Below, one piece after another: positions 1-8,907 of a stretch of 64,000 nt of DNA. The stretch is taken from assembly GCA_903970165.1 (NCBI GenBank), contig CAJCHZ010000072.1, forward strand, positions 26,381-90,380, given 5' to 3'. The translations under genes were made by a program, and so were the position numbers. Within the stretch, counting starts at the first letter, position 1; each line of letters opens with the position of its first letter. The notes below the pieces were generated by a model. That model was not told the origin of the DNA and ran no database searches. It saw only the letters and a program-made list of their open reading frames with translations. This stretch comes from Betaproteobacteria bacterium. GTDB taxonomy: Bacteria; Acidobacteriota; Terriglobia; Acidiferrales; UBA7541.

Positions 1-28
1 CCGCCGGAAACGCAAACTGGAAACCCCA

Positions 29-457
29 ATGGACCGTGAGTGGAATGACAGTCAGCCGATCTACCGCCAGCTTCGCGACCGTGTGGTCGCGATGATTCTG
101 GATGGAGTTCTGAAGGAAGGCGATGCGCTGCCTTCCGTGCGGAATGTCGCGGCTGAATATCGGGTGAATCCACTTACGGTCCTCAAGGGCTATCAACAAC
201 TGGTGGACGAAGGGCTGGTGGAGTCCAAGAGAGGGCTGGGCATGTTCGTCAATGTCGGCGCGCCTAAACTGTTGCTCAAGGTAGAACGGCAGAAGTTTCT
301 GGGAGAAGAGTGGCCGAGGGTCCGCGCAACGATTGAGCGGCTCGGCCTTACAGCGACCGAGCTGTTGAACGGCGGAGCCCACTCAAACGAAGAGCCATCT
401 CTCGGCGACGCCCCGGCAAAACCCGTCGAGTCCGATCCCGCAAAGAAGGAGCGTTGA
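29..457 (+). CDS. GntR-family regulator, YtrA-like
   Basis: A 142-residue protein with an N-terminal winged helix-turn-helix of the GntR type (about residues 8-76: PIYRQLRDRV, then LPSVRNVA and NPLTVLKGYQ) and only a short helical tail instead of a large effector domain. That architecture is typical of the YtrA subfamily, which usually represses its own operon with ABC transporter genes. Here the ATPase gene starts 4 bases after the stop and the permease overlaps that, so the three form one operon. The ligand is unknown. The upstream promoter would lie outside the window. Confidence 0.9.
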   Translation: MDREWNDSQPIYRQLRDRVVAMILDGVLKEGDALPSVRNVAAEYRVNPLTVLKGYQQLVDEGLVESKRGLGMFVNVGAPKLLLKVERQKFLGEEWPRVRATIERLGLTATELLNGGAHSNEEPSLGDAPAKPVESDPAKKER

Positions 458-461
458 AGCC

Positions 462-1337
462 ATGGCATGTATAGAAGCCCGCGGGCTGCGCAAGAGCTTC
501 GGTTCAACCATCGCGCTGGACGGCGTCGATCTGCGAGTGGAAGAAGGACGCATTCTTGGAATCATCGGTCCGAACGGCGCCGGGAAGACTACCGCGCTCA
601 ACGCAATGCTCGGCCTCACAGCGTATCAAGGAGAGTTGAGGGTGCTTGGACGCGATCCCGGGAGCGAGCGCGATCAACTGATGCGGGATGTGTGCTTTAT
701 TTCTGATGTTGCCGTACTGCCGCGCTGGGCACGGGTTTCACAGCTGCTGGACTATGTCGCGGGAGTGCATCCGCGATTCGATCGGGCGAAAGCGGAAGCT
801 TTTCTGGGAAAGACCTCGATCCGGCTCAGGAGCAAAGTGCGGGAATTGTCGAAGGGCATGGTGACCCAGCTGCACCTCGCGCTGGTCATGGCCATTGACG
901 CGAGGTTGCTCGTGCTGGACGAACCGACACTGGGCCTCGACATCCTATTTCGCAAGCAGTTCTACGATTCCCTGCTGAACGACTATTTCGATCGGAGCCG
1001 TACGATCGTGGTGACGACGCATCAGGTGGAGGAGATCGAGCACGTGCTCACCGATCTCATGTTCATGAATCGTGGCCGGATCGTGTTCCAAAGCAGGATG
1101 GACGATTTTGAGTCGCGCTATGTGGAAGTGATGGTGCATCCGGAGAAGGCCGCCGCGGCGCGGGCGCTGAAGCCGGTGCACGAGCGCCAGGTGTTCGGTG
1201 GCAGCATCCTGCTGTTTGATGGCGTGGATCGCGAGCAACTGGCAGCGCTTGGCGAGGTGCGCACGCCCAGCATCGCCGATTTGTTCGTTGCCGTGCTGGG
1301 CCAGCAAAGCGAGCAGGCACAAGGAGCGAGCCGATGA
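462..1337 (+). CDS. ABC transporter ATP-binding protein
   Basis: A 291-residue ABC ATPase. Visible motifs are Walker A (GPNGAGKTT, about residue 37), a signature-like LSKGM, Walker B (LLVLDEP), a D-loop (LGLD) and an H-loop histidine (TTHQ). The signature differs from LSGGQ but this is common in the CcmA/YtrB-type group. It would energise the permease encoded next, whose ATG lies inside the end of this gene (4-base overlap). The substrate cannot be told from sequence; GntR/ABC-2 sets of this type often act in antibiotic or envelope-stress efflux (family knowledge, not shown here). Confidence 0.92.
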   Translation: MACIEARGLRKSFGSTIALDGVDLRVEEGRILGIIGPNGAGKTTALNAMLGLTAYQGELRVLGRDPGSERDQLMRDVCFISDVAVLPRWARVSQLLDYVAGVHPRFDRAKAEAFLGKTSIRLRSKVRELSKGMVTQLHLALVMAIDARLLVLDEPTLGLDILFRKQFYDSLLNDYFDRSRTIVVTTHQVEEIEHVLTDLMFMNRGRIVFQSRMDDFESRYVEVMVHPEKAAAARALKPVHERQVFGGSILLFDGVDREQLAALGEVRTPSIADLFVAVLGQQSEQAQGASR

Positions 1338-2257
1338 GTACTCCATCGAATGCGATTTCCGAATCCGTGCAGGCTCAGAGCGTCGCGCCTGCGGTCTTTC
1401 CTGCGACGCGCGCCTTCTATTGGTCGGTGCGTCGTGAATTATGGGAGAACCGTTCGATCTACATAGCGCCACTGGCGGTCGCCGCAGTTGCTCTGTTCGC
1501 CTTCTCGATGAGCGCGATCGCAGGGATTTGGGAGAAGGCGCTGAGGCTCGATGTGACGCATGCGAGTGACGTGGTGACCCAGCCATACGACATGGCAGCG
1601 GGTCTGCTGATGCTCACCGGTATTATCGTGAGTGTGTTCTATTGTCTCGATGCGCTGCACTCCGAGCGCCGCGATCGCAGCATCCTGTTCTGGAAGTCGC
1701 TGCCCGTATCCGATGTCACTACCGTGCTCGCGAAGGTGAGTATTCCCCTCGTCGTTCTGCCGCTGCTCCTCTATGCGATCATCGTGGCCATGCAGGGGAT
1801 CATGCTGCTGTTGAGCAGCTTCATACTCTGGGGGACGGGTCAGAGTGTTGCGGAGTTGTGGGCGAAACTATCCTTCTTCCGGATGTCCATGCTGACGATC
1901 TATCACATTTTTACGGCCCATGCGCTTTGGCCTTTGCCAATCTATTGCTGGCTCCTGCTGGTATCCGGATGGGCGCGCCGCGCAACATTTCTATGGGCTG
2001 TATTGCCGCTGGTCGCCATTGGCGGCGTCGAACTGATCGTGTTCCGTACCTGGCATTTTGCGGGATTGGTGGGATCGCGATTGATCGGAGCCGCGCCAGC
2101 TTTTGACTCACCGGACAATATGTTTCCATCGGGACCGATGACACATATCGCGGCGGGAACATTTCTTGGTAGTGCGGGGTTGTGGGGCGGACTGGTCGTC
2201 TCCGCAGTATTCCTCGTGGCGGCCGTGCGGCTGCGTCGCTATCAAGCGCCCATTTAG
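1334..2257 (+). CDS. ABC-2 type permease subunit
   Basis: A 307-residue membrane protein with about six hydrophobic segments (for example around residues 45-65, 95-115, 135-165, 185-205, 215-235 and 280-300). It overlaps the ATPase gene by 4 bases, so translation is probably coupled. The layout of a soluble N-terminal stretch followed by separated helices fits ABC-2 permeases. It is the membrane partner of the upstream ATPase; the transported compound is unknown. Confidence 0.85.
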   Translation: MSTPSNAISESVQAQSVAPAVFPATRAFYWSVRRELWENRSIYIAPLAVAAVALFAFSMSAIAGIWEKALRLDVTHASDVVTQPYDMAAGLLMLTGIIVSVFYCLDALHSERRDRSILFWKSLPVSDVTTVLAKVSIPLVVLPLLLYAIIVAMQGIMLLLSSFILWGTGQSVAELWAKLSFFRMSMLTIYHIFTAHALWPLPIYCWLLLVSGWARRATFLWAVLPLVAIGGVELIVFRTWHFAGLVGSRLIGAAPAFDSPDNMFPSGPMTHIAAGTFLGSAGLWGGLVVSAVFLVAAVRLRRYQAPI

Positions 2258-2269
2258 GTTCGGGGAGTG

Positions 2270-2281
2270 GCAGGATCCTGC
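2270..2281. repeat. 12-bp perfect palindrome after the ABC operon
   Basis: gcaggatcctgc reads the same on both strands and lies 13 bases after the permease stop. There is no T-run after it, so it is not a classic intrinsic terminator. It may be a chance palindrome. Confidence 0.3.
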
Positions 2282-2435
2282 TTCCGCCTCCCGACAGTCC
2301 CCGGTTTTCCCAAGAGACATTTGCCGGTGAATCAAGGCGCCGCTGGCATTATACCTTTCGTTTTTGTCCGGCCTAATGTGTGCGGTGTTGAACAGACGCG
2401 TCAGATCAGGGGCTGATACGTTTGCCTAGCGTGAG

Positions 2436-3461
2436 GTGCAACCCTTGAGAAGAACGAATTACGTTGTCGCGCTGAAATGCGCCTCGAAATTTAGTGTCAG
2501 GACTTTGTGCTGTCTCGCCGCGAGCGTGGCCATTCTTTTGGGTGCATCCACGTTGATCGCAACGAAACGACCGGCACCGGCCGTTGCAACAGCCGGAACC
2601 ACGGAACTCGAAATGCAGGTGCTTCTCGATCGGGCCGACTTCTCGCCCGGTGAGATCGACGGAAATGTGGGCAAGAACAGCAGCAAGGCACTGGTGGCGT
2701 TCCAGGCCGCGCGTGGGCTTGCTCCAGGCGCGGGGAATCGCAAGGCACTACTGGCGGCGCTCGGCGCCGGTGCAGGCGTGGAGCCGATTATCCCGTATAC
2801 GATCACTGCGGAAGACGCGGCCGGGCCGTTCAGCGAGAAGATTCCGGGAGACATGCTCGCGAAGTCGAGACTTCCGGGTCTTTACTACACGTCTGTACTG
2901 CAGGAGCTGAGCGAGAAATTCCACTCTTCGCCGGCCCTGCTCAAGCGCCTGAACCCTGGCGCGCATTTCACTGCGGGCGAGCAAATAAGAGTGCCCAATG
3001 TGGCGCGTAGCGGACAAGAGGCGCTGGACTCCGAGCGGGCCCGCACTGGAGCGCTCAAGATCGTCGTTTCAAAAAGGTCAGCAGTTCTGAAAGTGTATGA
3101 CGGGAAAGGGCAGATCATTTTTTTTGCCCCTGTGACTAGCGGCAGTGTGCACGCTCCGCTCCCCTTCGGAAATTGGAAGGTCACTGAGGTGCGGCGAAAT
3201 CCAACTTACGACTACAACCCCAATTTGTTTTGGGATCCCAAGCCCACCAGCGTCAAGGAAACCATCGCCGCAGGCCCGAACAATCCTGTGGGTGTCGTAT
3301 GGATTGGGATCAGCGATCCTCACTACGGGATACACGGCACGCCTGACCCAGGCGAGATCGGCTATACCCAGTCTGACGGATGCGTACGGCTGACAAACTG
3401 GGACGCCAGCAGACTTGCCAGCATGGTCGCAAAAGGTACGGCGGTCGTATTCAAGGAGTGA
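2436..3461 (+). CDS. L,D-transpeptidase with peptidoglycan-binding and LysM-like domains
   Basis: A 341-residue exported protein starting with GTG. Order of parts: an N-terminal hydrophobic anchor or signal (about residues 20-42), a peptidoglycan-binding type 1 domain (about 55-100, with LLDRADFSPGEIDG), a LysM-like stretch (about 145-190, SALLKRLNPG-type pattern) and a C-terminal YkuD catalytic domain. The catalytic signature is present: HGT followed by SDGCVRLTN with the active cysteine. Such enzymes make 3-3 cross-links in murein or attach proteins to it in the periplasm. An M23-type peptidase gene follows at once, suggesting joint wall remodelling. Confidence 0.9.
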   Translation: MQPLRRTNYVVALKCASKFSVRTLCCLAASVAILLGASTLIATKRPAPAVATAGTTELEMQVLLDRADFSPGEIDGNVGKNSSKALVAFQAARGLAPGAGNRKALLAALGAGAGVEPIIPYTITAEDAAGPFSEKIPGDMLAKSRLPGLYYTSVLQELSEKFHSSPALLKRLNPGAHFTAGEQIRVPNVARSGQEALDSERARTGALKIVVSKRSAVLKVYDGKGQIIFFAPVTSGSVHAPLPFGNWKVTEVRRNPTYDYNPNLFWDPKPTSVKETIAAGPNNPVGVVWIGISDPHYGIHGTPDPGEIGYTQSDGCVRLTNWDASRLASMVAKGTAVVFKE

Positions 3462-4029
3462 GAAAACGAAGCTTGCGATACGAAAGGTCGCCGGGACGAA
3501 TAGGCATAGGGGACCAGTCTCGAAGGTCTGGGTGTGTATTCCCGTAGTTTTCCTAGCGCTTTTTGCCGTTGGCGAGACGTCTTCGATGCTGGAGATGACT
3601 CCGCCCATCAGCGGGCTTACGCTCGCGGATCTGCGAGATACCTACGAGGAAATTCATAACGGTCACCGGCATGAGGCGATTGACATTCTCGAGCCGAGAG
3701 GAACAGCAGTGCGTGCTGTGGTACCGGGAACGATTCGCAAATTGTTTTTAAGCAAACCTGGCGGCAACACCATCTACGAGTTCGATGAGAAGGCAGAGTA
3801 TTGCTATTACTACGCCCACCTGGACCGTTACACGGAAGGGTTGCACGAGGGAATGCCGGTCCAGTCTGGTGACGTGATCGGTTTTGTAGGATCGACTGGA
3901 AACGCAGCTGAGAGCACGCCACACTTGCATTTTGCAATTTTCGAGTTGGGGCGCGAAAAGGCGTGGTCGAGGGGCAAGGCCATAAACCCCTATCCTGGCC
4001 TGGTAGACGCAGTGAAGCGGTCGAAATAG
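3415..4029 (+). CDS. M23 (LytM-type) peptidase family protein
   Basis: A 204-residue protein with one membrane segment (about residues 39-54) and a periplasmic M23 domain. The zinc motifs are visible: HEAID (HxxxD) followed by the usual GT-V-AVVPG strand, and HLHF near the C-terminus. M23 domains cut peptide cross-links of peptidoglycan. The listed ATG overlaps the preceding transpeptidase by 47 bases; the next in-frame alternative, a GTG at 3532, would cut into the membrane segment, so the start is uncertain. Position suggests co-transcription with the L,D-transpeptidase. Confidence 0.82.
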   Translation: MPAWSQKVRRSYSRSEKTKLAIRKVAGTNRHRGPVSKVWVCIPVVFLALFAVGETSSMLEMTPPISGLTLADLRDTYEEIHNGHRHEAIDILEPRGTAVRAVVPGTIRKLFLSKPGGNTIYEFDEKAEYCYYYAHLDRYTEGLHEGMPVQSGDVIGFVGSTGNAAESTPHLHFAIFELGREKAWSRGKAINPYPGLVDAVKRSK

Positions 4030-4065
4030 CGACCCAGGTCATACCAAAACGGGCTGCCGAAAAGC

Positions 4066-4089
4066 AAAAACGCCAGCGGGAAGCTGGCG
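4066..4089 (-). terminator. intrinsic terminator read on the minus strand
   Basis: A 7-bp perfect stem (4071-4077 with 4083-4089, loop of 5) is followed on the minus strand by a run of T residues (AAAAA at 4066-4070 on plus). It would end transcripts coming from the frameshifted gene at 4455-5232. On the plus strand it lacks a T-run. Confidence 0.5.
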
Positions 4090-4166
4090 CGGATTGGCAG
4101 AAATTGGAACAAACTCATACTGATGAACCACGCATAAGAGCGTGAATGAACAGTCGGCGGTTGACC

Positions 4167-4200
4167 GGATGATTTATGGAAGAAAAATCATCCCTCTTTT
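4167..4200 (+). terminator. possible terminator hairpin
   Basis: GGATGATTT pairs with AAATCATCC over a 9-base loop and is followed by CTCTTTT. It could end the L,D-transpeptidase/M23 transcript, although it lies about 140 bases beyond the M23 stop. Confidence 0.35.
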
Positions 4201-4263
4201 GAAACTCAAAACCGCCGCAACAACAACGACGATTAGAGCCGACACAACATTCAGGAGTTTCAT
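4174..4263 (-). CDS. possible 29-residue membrane peptide
   Basis: An ATG-started frame reads MKLLNVVSALIVVVVAAVL and ends in a basic turn and a short tail, i.e. a single hydrophobic helix followed by Lys-Arg. I see no clear ribosome-binding site ahead of it, and the composition could arise by chance. It is listed as a candidate only. Confidence 0.18.
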   Translation of the reverse strand: MKLLNVVSALIVVVVAAVLSFKRGMIFLP

Positions 4264-4454
4264 GGCGAGACGTTATCGCTAGAGGGAAATCGCGTCTGTT
4301 CAATATTGCACACCTCAGAGCTTTTCCATTTCCCAGGCCTTCGGAGTCCGGGCAGCCAAGTTTCCGGTAACGTGGTTCGCCTTTCTGCTTCAGGCATCAA
4401 TCGTTACGCGATGTCCGCTTACCCAACTACGCGGGAGATCGCCAATCTGGGCGC

Positions 4455-5232
4455 TTATTTAGGCATCGGAGCATAACTGTCGATGCGCGTTTGTGGAGTT
4501 ACTTCTAGAGCTTCCAGAGTGGCGTTATTCAACACGCCGGAGACCAATTCCTTCGGGCCAGCCACTATCGTGAACTCGAGGTCATAGTCGCTGCATACGC
4601 ACCAACTGCGGTCGGCTGGCCACAAATATTCTGGGGTTAATTGATATTCCCCATCGGCGAGGAAAGTCGGAAGCTCGCCGAGAACACCACGGAAAAGAAT
4701 CGGCTTATCTGTAGTAATGAACGGTATTTCAGCAAAACGAAAGAAGCAATCCCGACCACCTGTGAAAGGGCGGAGAACAGAAAGCAGTTCGGCTAATTCT
4801 TTGCGGTTCAAGCTCCCCTCGCTCGGCCCGAACAAGAATCGGGGCCAACATGCCTGTTCCTCCATACTCACTCGGAACCACTCATGGCATATCTCGGACT
4901 TAAACGGCACGCCGAATCGATGAGCCAGCGTTTCCCACCTTATCCTGGAGCCTCGGTGTTCTTCCCTCAAACTCTCGACAAATGACCGCAGCTTCTTACA
5001 ATGGTGGGATCTTGAGAATGGCAATCTCGCGCTCCGCGAGAGGGTTGTCGATATTTTCGTAGTTTGCTTCAATACTTTGCAAGACCTTTGCGTACACTTC
5101 GAAAGTCTTTGGCAGCAAGTGAGACACAAAGTTGCCCTTCCAGCTCGGATTGTCGCTGGCGAGAAGCTCTTCTCGCTGACTTCGAATCCATTCAAAGGCG
5201 GCCTGATCCATGCACGGGCGCATGGCGTTCAT
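4455..5232 (-). pseudogene. conserved hypothetical gene split by a frameshift
   Basis: Two minus-strand frames join into one sensible protein. The first part starts at 5232 (MNAMRPCMDQAAFEW) and runs to KIPPL just before a TAA near 5000. The second part continues in another frame from KKLRSFVESL to the stop at 4455. One extra base, or two missing bases, near 4997-5005 would restore about 258 residues. The C-terminal part keeps a dense pattern (WPRFLFGP, DRSWCVCSDYDLEFT, ALEVTPQTRID) that I associate with a widespread uncharacterised bacterial family. It may be a true pseudogene or an assembly or sequencing error; function is unknown. Confidence 0.7.
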
Positions 5233-5355
5233 GGTAATCGAAGCGCGGCGGCTACTGCCATCACTCCAGTGCTTGGTGAACGCGGAAACCAGAAGCCGAC
5301 CCGCTGCCCGGGAAAACGGAGAGGGATTCCCTCTATGTGGATGCGGGTGAGTTGG

Positions 5356-6345
5356 TTAGGAGGATTTGGATTTTTCCAGGGCTTCGGTTAGGGCGGGCAT
5401 GATTTCGAAGATGTCGGCTACTACGCCATAATCGGCGATTTCGAAGATGGGGGCGTTGGCGTCTTTGTTGATGGCGACGATGGTGCGCGCGCCTTTCATG
5501 CCGACGACGTGCTGGATGGCGCCACTGATGCCGAGCGCAAGATAAAGCTTTGGCGCGACGGTTTGGCCGGAGCTGCCGATTTGGCGCTCCATGGGGAGCC
5601 AACCTTCGTCACAAATCGGGCGAGAGGCTGCGATTTCGCCGCCGATGGCTTTGGCGAGGGCTTCCGCTTGCGGAATATTTTCGGGGGCTTTGATGCCGCG
5701 GCCGATCGAGACGATGATGGGGGCTTGCGTGAGGTCGACGGCGGATTTGGCTTCTTTGAAAAGATCGAGGGGCTTGGTTCGGATTTGTTCAGATTTTAGA
5801 TCGATGGCAACTTTATTGATTGGCGCTTTACCGTCGGGATGTGCGGCCACCAGATCCGCGCGAAACGCGCCGGACTGAAATGAGGCGAACCATGGAGCAT
5901 TACCCTGGAAAGTGACGTCCGCGGCGGTTTTGCCCTGGAACATTTGCCGCACAAAAACGAGCTTGCCGGATTCATGGCGATAGCCGATGCAGTCGCCGAT
6001 CATGCCTTTCCCCAGAGACGCGGCGAGTTTGGGTGCGAAATCCCGGACTTGATACGTGTGCGGGAAAAGTACGAGATCTGGCTTCGCTGAACTAATGACT
6101 TGCGCGAGAGCGACGCAATAGGCGTCTGGCGTATAGGCTTCCAGCAGGTCGTGCTCTATTTGCAGGACTTCGCCTACGTTTTTTGTGGAGAGTTCGTCGC
6201 CAAATGCCGAGACGTTCTTGCCGATGACCGCTGCGCCGATCGTGCTTGCTGTGTCCGCAGCGATTTGCTGGGCGGCAGCCAAAGTTTCAAAGCTGGCATT
6301 GTTCCATTTGCCTTGGCGCAGTTCGGTGATGACGAGGATTTTCAT
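5356..6345 (-). CDS. etfA: electron transfer flavoprotein alpha subunit
   Basis: A 329-residue protein with the two-domain EtfA plan: an N-terminal alpha/beta domain and a C-terminal FAD-binding domain. The FAD domain shows GRGIKAPEN, the SRPICDEGW stretch, the GSSGQTVAPKLY loop, LGISGAIQH and INKDANAPIF. It pairs with EtfB to form a heterodimer carrying electrons from acyl-CoA dehydrogenases to the quinone pool. The gene begins only one base after the etfB stop, so the two are one unit. Confidence 0.95.
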   Translation of the reverse strand: MKILVITELRQGKWNNASFETLAAAQQIAADTASTIGAAVIGKNVSAFGDELSTKNVGEVLQIEHDLLEAYTPDAYCVALAQVISSAKPDLVLFPHTYQVRDFAPKLAASLGKGMIGDCIGYRHESGKLVFVRQMFQGKTAADVTFQGNAPWFASFQSGAFRADLVAAHPDGKAPINKVAIDLKSEQIRTKPLDLFKEAKSAVDLTQAPIIVSIGRGIKAPENIPQAEALAKAIGGEIAASRPICDEGWLPMERQIGSSGQTVAPKLYLALGISGAIQHVVGMKGARTIVAINKDANAPIFEIADYGVVADIFEIMPALTEALEKSKSS

Positions 6346-6346
6346 G

Positions 6347-7111
6347 TTAGATGACCCGCGCTTCGAATTTCAGTTTTTCCACCAGTTTTGTTGCTGCTTC
6401 CTTCGGAGTGCCAGTCAGAAACTCTGTTTTCTTCGTTTTTGTGGGGACATAGATTTTTTCGATTTTTTGCGTCGGCTCGTGCTGGATCCCTAATGATTCG
6501 CGGGTGATCGTGGCAATTTCTTTTTTCTTGGCGGCCATGATGCCTTTTAAAGTGGCGTAGCGAACTTTGTTGATGCCGGATTGGATCGAAAGGACGGCTG
6601 GGAGCGGACATTCGAGATGCTGAAACCAGCCAGCCTCGAGTTCGCGCTTGAGCTTCATTCTCTCGCCGTCGACTTCGATGGCCATGATAATCGTCGCGTG
6701 AGGGCGATCGAGCAGCGCTGCCAACAGGACGCCGGTCTGGCCGAAGCCGTGGTCGTCGCTTTGCAGGCCGGTCAGAACCAGGTCCGCCTTCTCTTTGCCG
6801 ATTGCGGCGGCCAGCGCTTTGGCGGAGCCCAGCGGATCCTGTTGCGCAAAATTGTCGTCGGCGATGTGGATAGCGCGGTCCGCGCCTTTGGCCAGGGCTT
6901 CTTTTATCGTCTGCTTAACCCGTTCCGGGCCCATGGACAGAGCAATCACTTCGCCGCCATGCTTTTCCTTCAGCCGCAACGCTTCTTCGAGGGCGTAGCT
7001 ATCGGGCTCGTTCATTTCGAAGCCGATGTCGGATTCTTTAATCCAGTTTCCCGCGATCGAGAGAGGCGCGTCTTTAGCGGGAACCTGTTTGATGCAGACG
7101 ATGATGTTCAC
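6347..7111 (-). CDS. etfB: electron transfer flavoprotein beta subunit
   Basis: A 254-residue EtfB. It begins MNIIVCIKQVP and carries the NEPDSYALEEALRLKE stretch, the GGEVIALSMGP segment and the AMP-binding region LTGLQSDDHGFGQTG. It binds AMP structurally and docks with EtfA. It lies 129 bases after fabF on the same strand, so read-through from the fatty acid cluster is possible and would tie fatty acid synthesis and beta-oxidation electron flow together. Confidence 0.95.
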   Translation of the reverse strand: MNIIVCIKQVPAKDAPLSIAGNWIKESDIGFEMNEPDSYALEEALRLKEKHGGEVIALSMGPERVKQTIKEALAKGADRAIHIADDNFAQQDPLGSAKALAAAIGKEKADLVLTGLQSDDHGFGQTGVLLAALLDRPHATIIMAIEVDGERMKLKRELEAGWFQHLECPLPAVLSIQSGINKVRYATLKGIMAAKKKEIATITRESLGIQHEPTQKIEKIYVPTKTKKTEFLTGTPKEAATKLVEKLKFEARVI

Positions 7112-7163
7112 GGAGTTCGTCCTTGCCCAAAATTATGGTCGAAGTTTAAATTTAATCCGAAGA

Positions 7164-7188
7164 CCCACCCTTACAAACCCAGGGTGGG
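7164..7188. repeat. 8-bp inverted repeat between fabF and etfB
   Basis: CCCACCCT and AGGGTGGG face each other across 9 bases. On the minus strand it is followed by a mixed, AT-leaning stretch and not a true T-run. It could attenuate transcription between fabF and etfB or be a dispersed repeat unit. Confidence 0.4.
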
Positions 7189-7240
7189 GCACCCCCACTT
7201 CCAGAACCCAGACCAGAATTTCAGCTCAGAAATGGGGAGC

Positions 7241-8485
7241 TTAATTTCCTGACCAGCGCTTGAAAATCAGAGCGGCATTTGTGCCGCCGAAACCGAACGA
7301 GTTGGAAAGGGCGTATTCGACGGCGGCTTTGCGGGCCACGTTAGGCACGTAGTCGAGGTCGCACTCGGGATCGGGCGTTTCGAGATTGATGGTCGGCGGC
7401 AAAATTTGATCGCGCAGCGCGAGAACGCTGATGCCCGCCTCAAGACCGCCGGCGCCGCCCAGGAGATGGCCCGTCATCGATTTCGTGGAGCTAACAGGAA
7501 CTTTGTGCGCGTTTTCGCCAAAGACCCTCTTCAGCGCGCGCGTTTCAATCACGTCGCCGAGCGGCGTGGAGGTGCCGTGCGCGTTGACATAGCCGATGTC
7601 TATTGGGTTGAGCCTGGCGTCCTTGATTGCAGCTTTCATCACGCGGAACGCGCCGTCGCCGTCAGACGCTGGTTGCGTGATGTGGTAGGCATCGCCGGAC
7701 ATGCCGTAGCCAACAATTTCGGCAAGGATGTTGGCGTTGCGCTTTTGCGCGTGCTCAAGGGATTCGAGAATTAAAATTCCCGCGCCTTCGCCGACGACGA
7801 AGCCATCGCGGCCTGCGTCGAAGGGGCGGCTTGCGTGACCGGGGTCGTCGTTGCGCGTAGAGAGCGCTTTCATCGAAGCGAAGCCGCCGATGCCCATTGG
7901 CGTAATCGTGGCTTCCGTGCCGCCGCAAATCATCATGTCGGCAGCGCCGCGCTCAATAATTTTGAACGAATCGCCGATGGCGTGAGCGGAAGCGGAGCAC
8001 GCCGTGGCCGTGGCGGAATTCGGCCCCTTGGCTCCGTAACGAATGGAGATGTGGCCCGAAGCCAGATTGACGATGGCCGATGGAATGAAAAAGGGCGAAA
8101 TTTTTCCCGGACCGCCCTGGACCAATTTCCAGTGCTCGCGTTCGATGATGTCGAATCCGCCGATGCCGGAAGAAACGTAGACGCCGACTTCGTTCAGATC
8201 GGAGTCTTCCGGTTTCCAGCTCGCGGATTTCACCGCGAAGTCAGCCGCGGCGAGAGCCACCTGAATGAAGCGGCCCATTTTCTTCAGTTCTTTTTTCTCA
8301 ATCCAGCGGAAAGGATCGAAATTCTTGATTTCACCGGCAATCGTGCAATCGAAGCCGGTGGTATCAAATTGAGTGACAGGACCAATGCCGCTCTGCCCGG
8401 CGAGGAGGTTTTGCCAGGTTTCCTCCGTGCCTATACCCAGAGCACAGACCAATCCAACACCCGTAACGACTACGCGGCGAGTCAA
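7241..8485 (-). CDS. fabF: beta-ketoacyl-ACP synthase II
   Basis: A 414-residue KAS II, the condensing enzyme that elongates acyl-ACP with malonyl-ACP. The catalytic triad is in place: cysteine in ATACSASAHA, histidine in NAHGTSTPLGD and histidine in KSMTGHLLGGAGG. Length matches the family. It follows acpP by 38 bases and is the last fab gene of the cluster. No KAS III (fabH) gene is present in this window. Confidence 0.97.
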   Translation of the reverse strand: MTRRVVVTGVGLVCALGIGTEETWQNLLAGQSGIGPVTQFDTTGFDCTIAGEIKNFDPFRWIEKKELKKMGRFIQVALAAADFAVKSASWKPEDSDLNEVGVYVSSGIGGFDIIEREHWKLVQGGPGKISPFFIPSAIVNLASGHISIRYGAKGPNSATATACSASAHAIGDSFKIIERGAADMMICGGTEATITPMGIGGFASMKALSTRNDDPGHASRPFDAGRDGFVVGEGAGILILESLEHAQKRNANILAEIVGYGMSGDAYHITQPASDGDGAFRVMKAAIKDARLNPIDIGYVNAHGTSTPLGDVIETRALKRVFGENAHKVPVSSTKSMTGHLLGGAGGLEAGISVLALRDQILPPTINLETPDPECDLDYVPNVARKAAVEYALSNSFGFGGTNAALIFKRWSGN

Positions 8486-8523
8486 CTCTCTAACGCTCCC
8501 TGTTGTGGTGATAAATTCGTGGC

Positions 8524-8766
8524 TTACTTTCCCTTGGCGTGCTTGTCGATGTAATCGACCGCATCTTTTACGGTGGTCATTTTTTCGGCGTCTTCGTCGG
8601 GAACTTCGATCCCGAAGGCTTCCTCAAACGCCATGACCAATTCCACCTGGTCGAGCGAATCCGCGCCGAGGTCATCCACGAAGGATGCGGTGGGCGTCAC
8701 CTCGGCTTCATCCACGCCGAGCTGCTCGACGATAATTTGTTTTACGCGTTCTTCCACGCTGGCCAT
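8524..8766 (-). CDS. acpP: acyl carrier protein
   Basis: An 80-residue acidic helical protein. The phosphopantetheine attachment serine sits in GADSLDQVELVM, and the typical FEEAFGIEVPDEDAEK helix follows. It carries growing acyl chains for the Fab enzymes encoded around it. A strong ribosome-binding site (GGAGGATATGA then ATG) precedes it. The 140 bases between it and the upstream ORF may hold its own promoter. Confidence 0.97.
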   Translation of the reverse strand: MASVEERVKQIIVEQLGVDEAEVTPTASFVDDLGADSLDQVELVMAFEEAFGIEVPDEDAEKMTTVKDAVDYIDKHAKGK

Positions 8767-8907
8767 TCATATCCTCCGCGATTTGCTATCGCTTATTATG
8801 CTGAGACGTACAATAACATCCGACCGGCTTAAACACCGCCCCATGGTGTCTTAATTCGTCTATCAGGCAACCTGCCCATTCTAGTCAGCCCTTGCAGCAA
8901 GGTCAAC

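Larger units (their letters stand above)
4030..4454. other. intergenic stretch between convergent genes
   Basis: No convincing protein gene of normal size. It holds the terminator at 4066-4089, a 9-bp perfect inverted repeat (4167-4175 with 4185-4193) followed on plus by CTCTTTT, and a possible 29-residue membrane peptide on minus at 4174-4263. The rest, 4264-4454, shows nothing recognisable. Confidence 0.5.
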
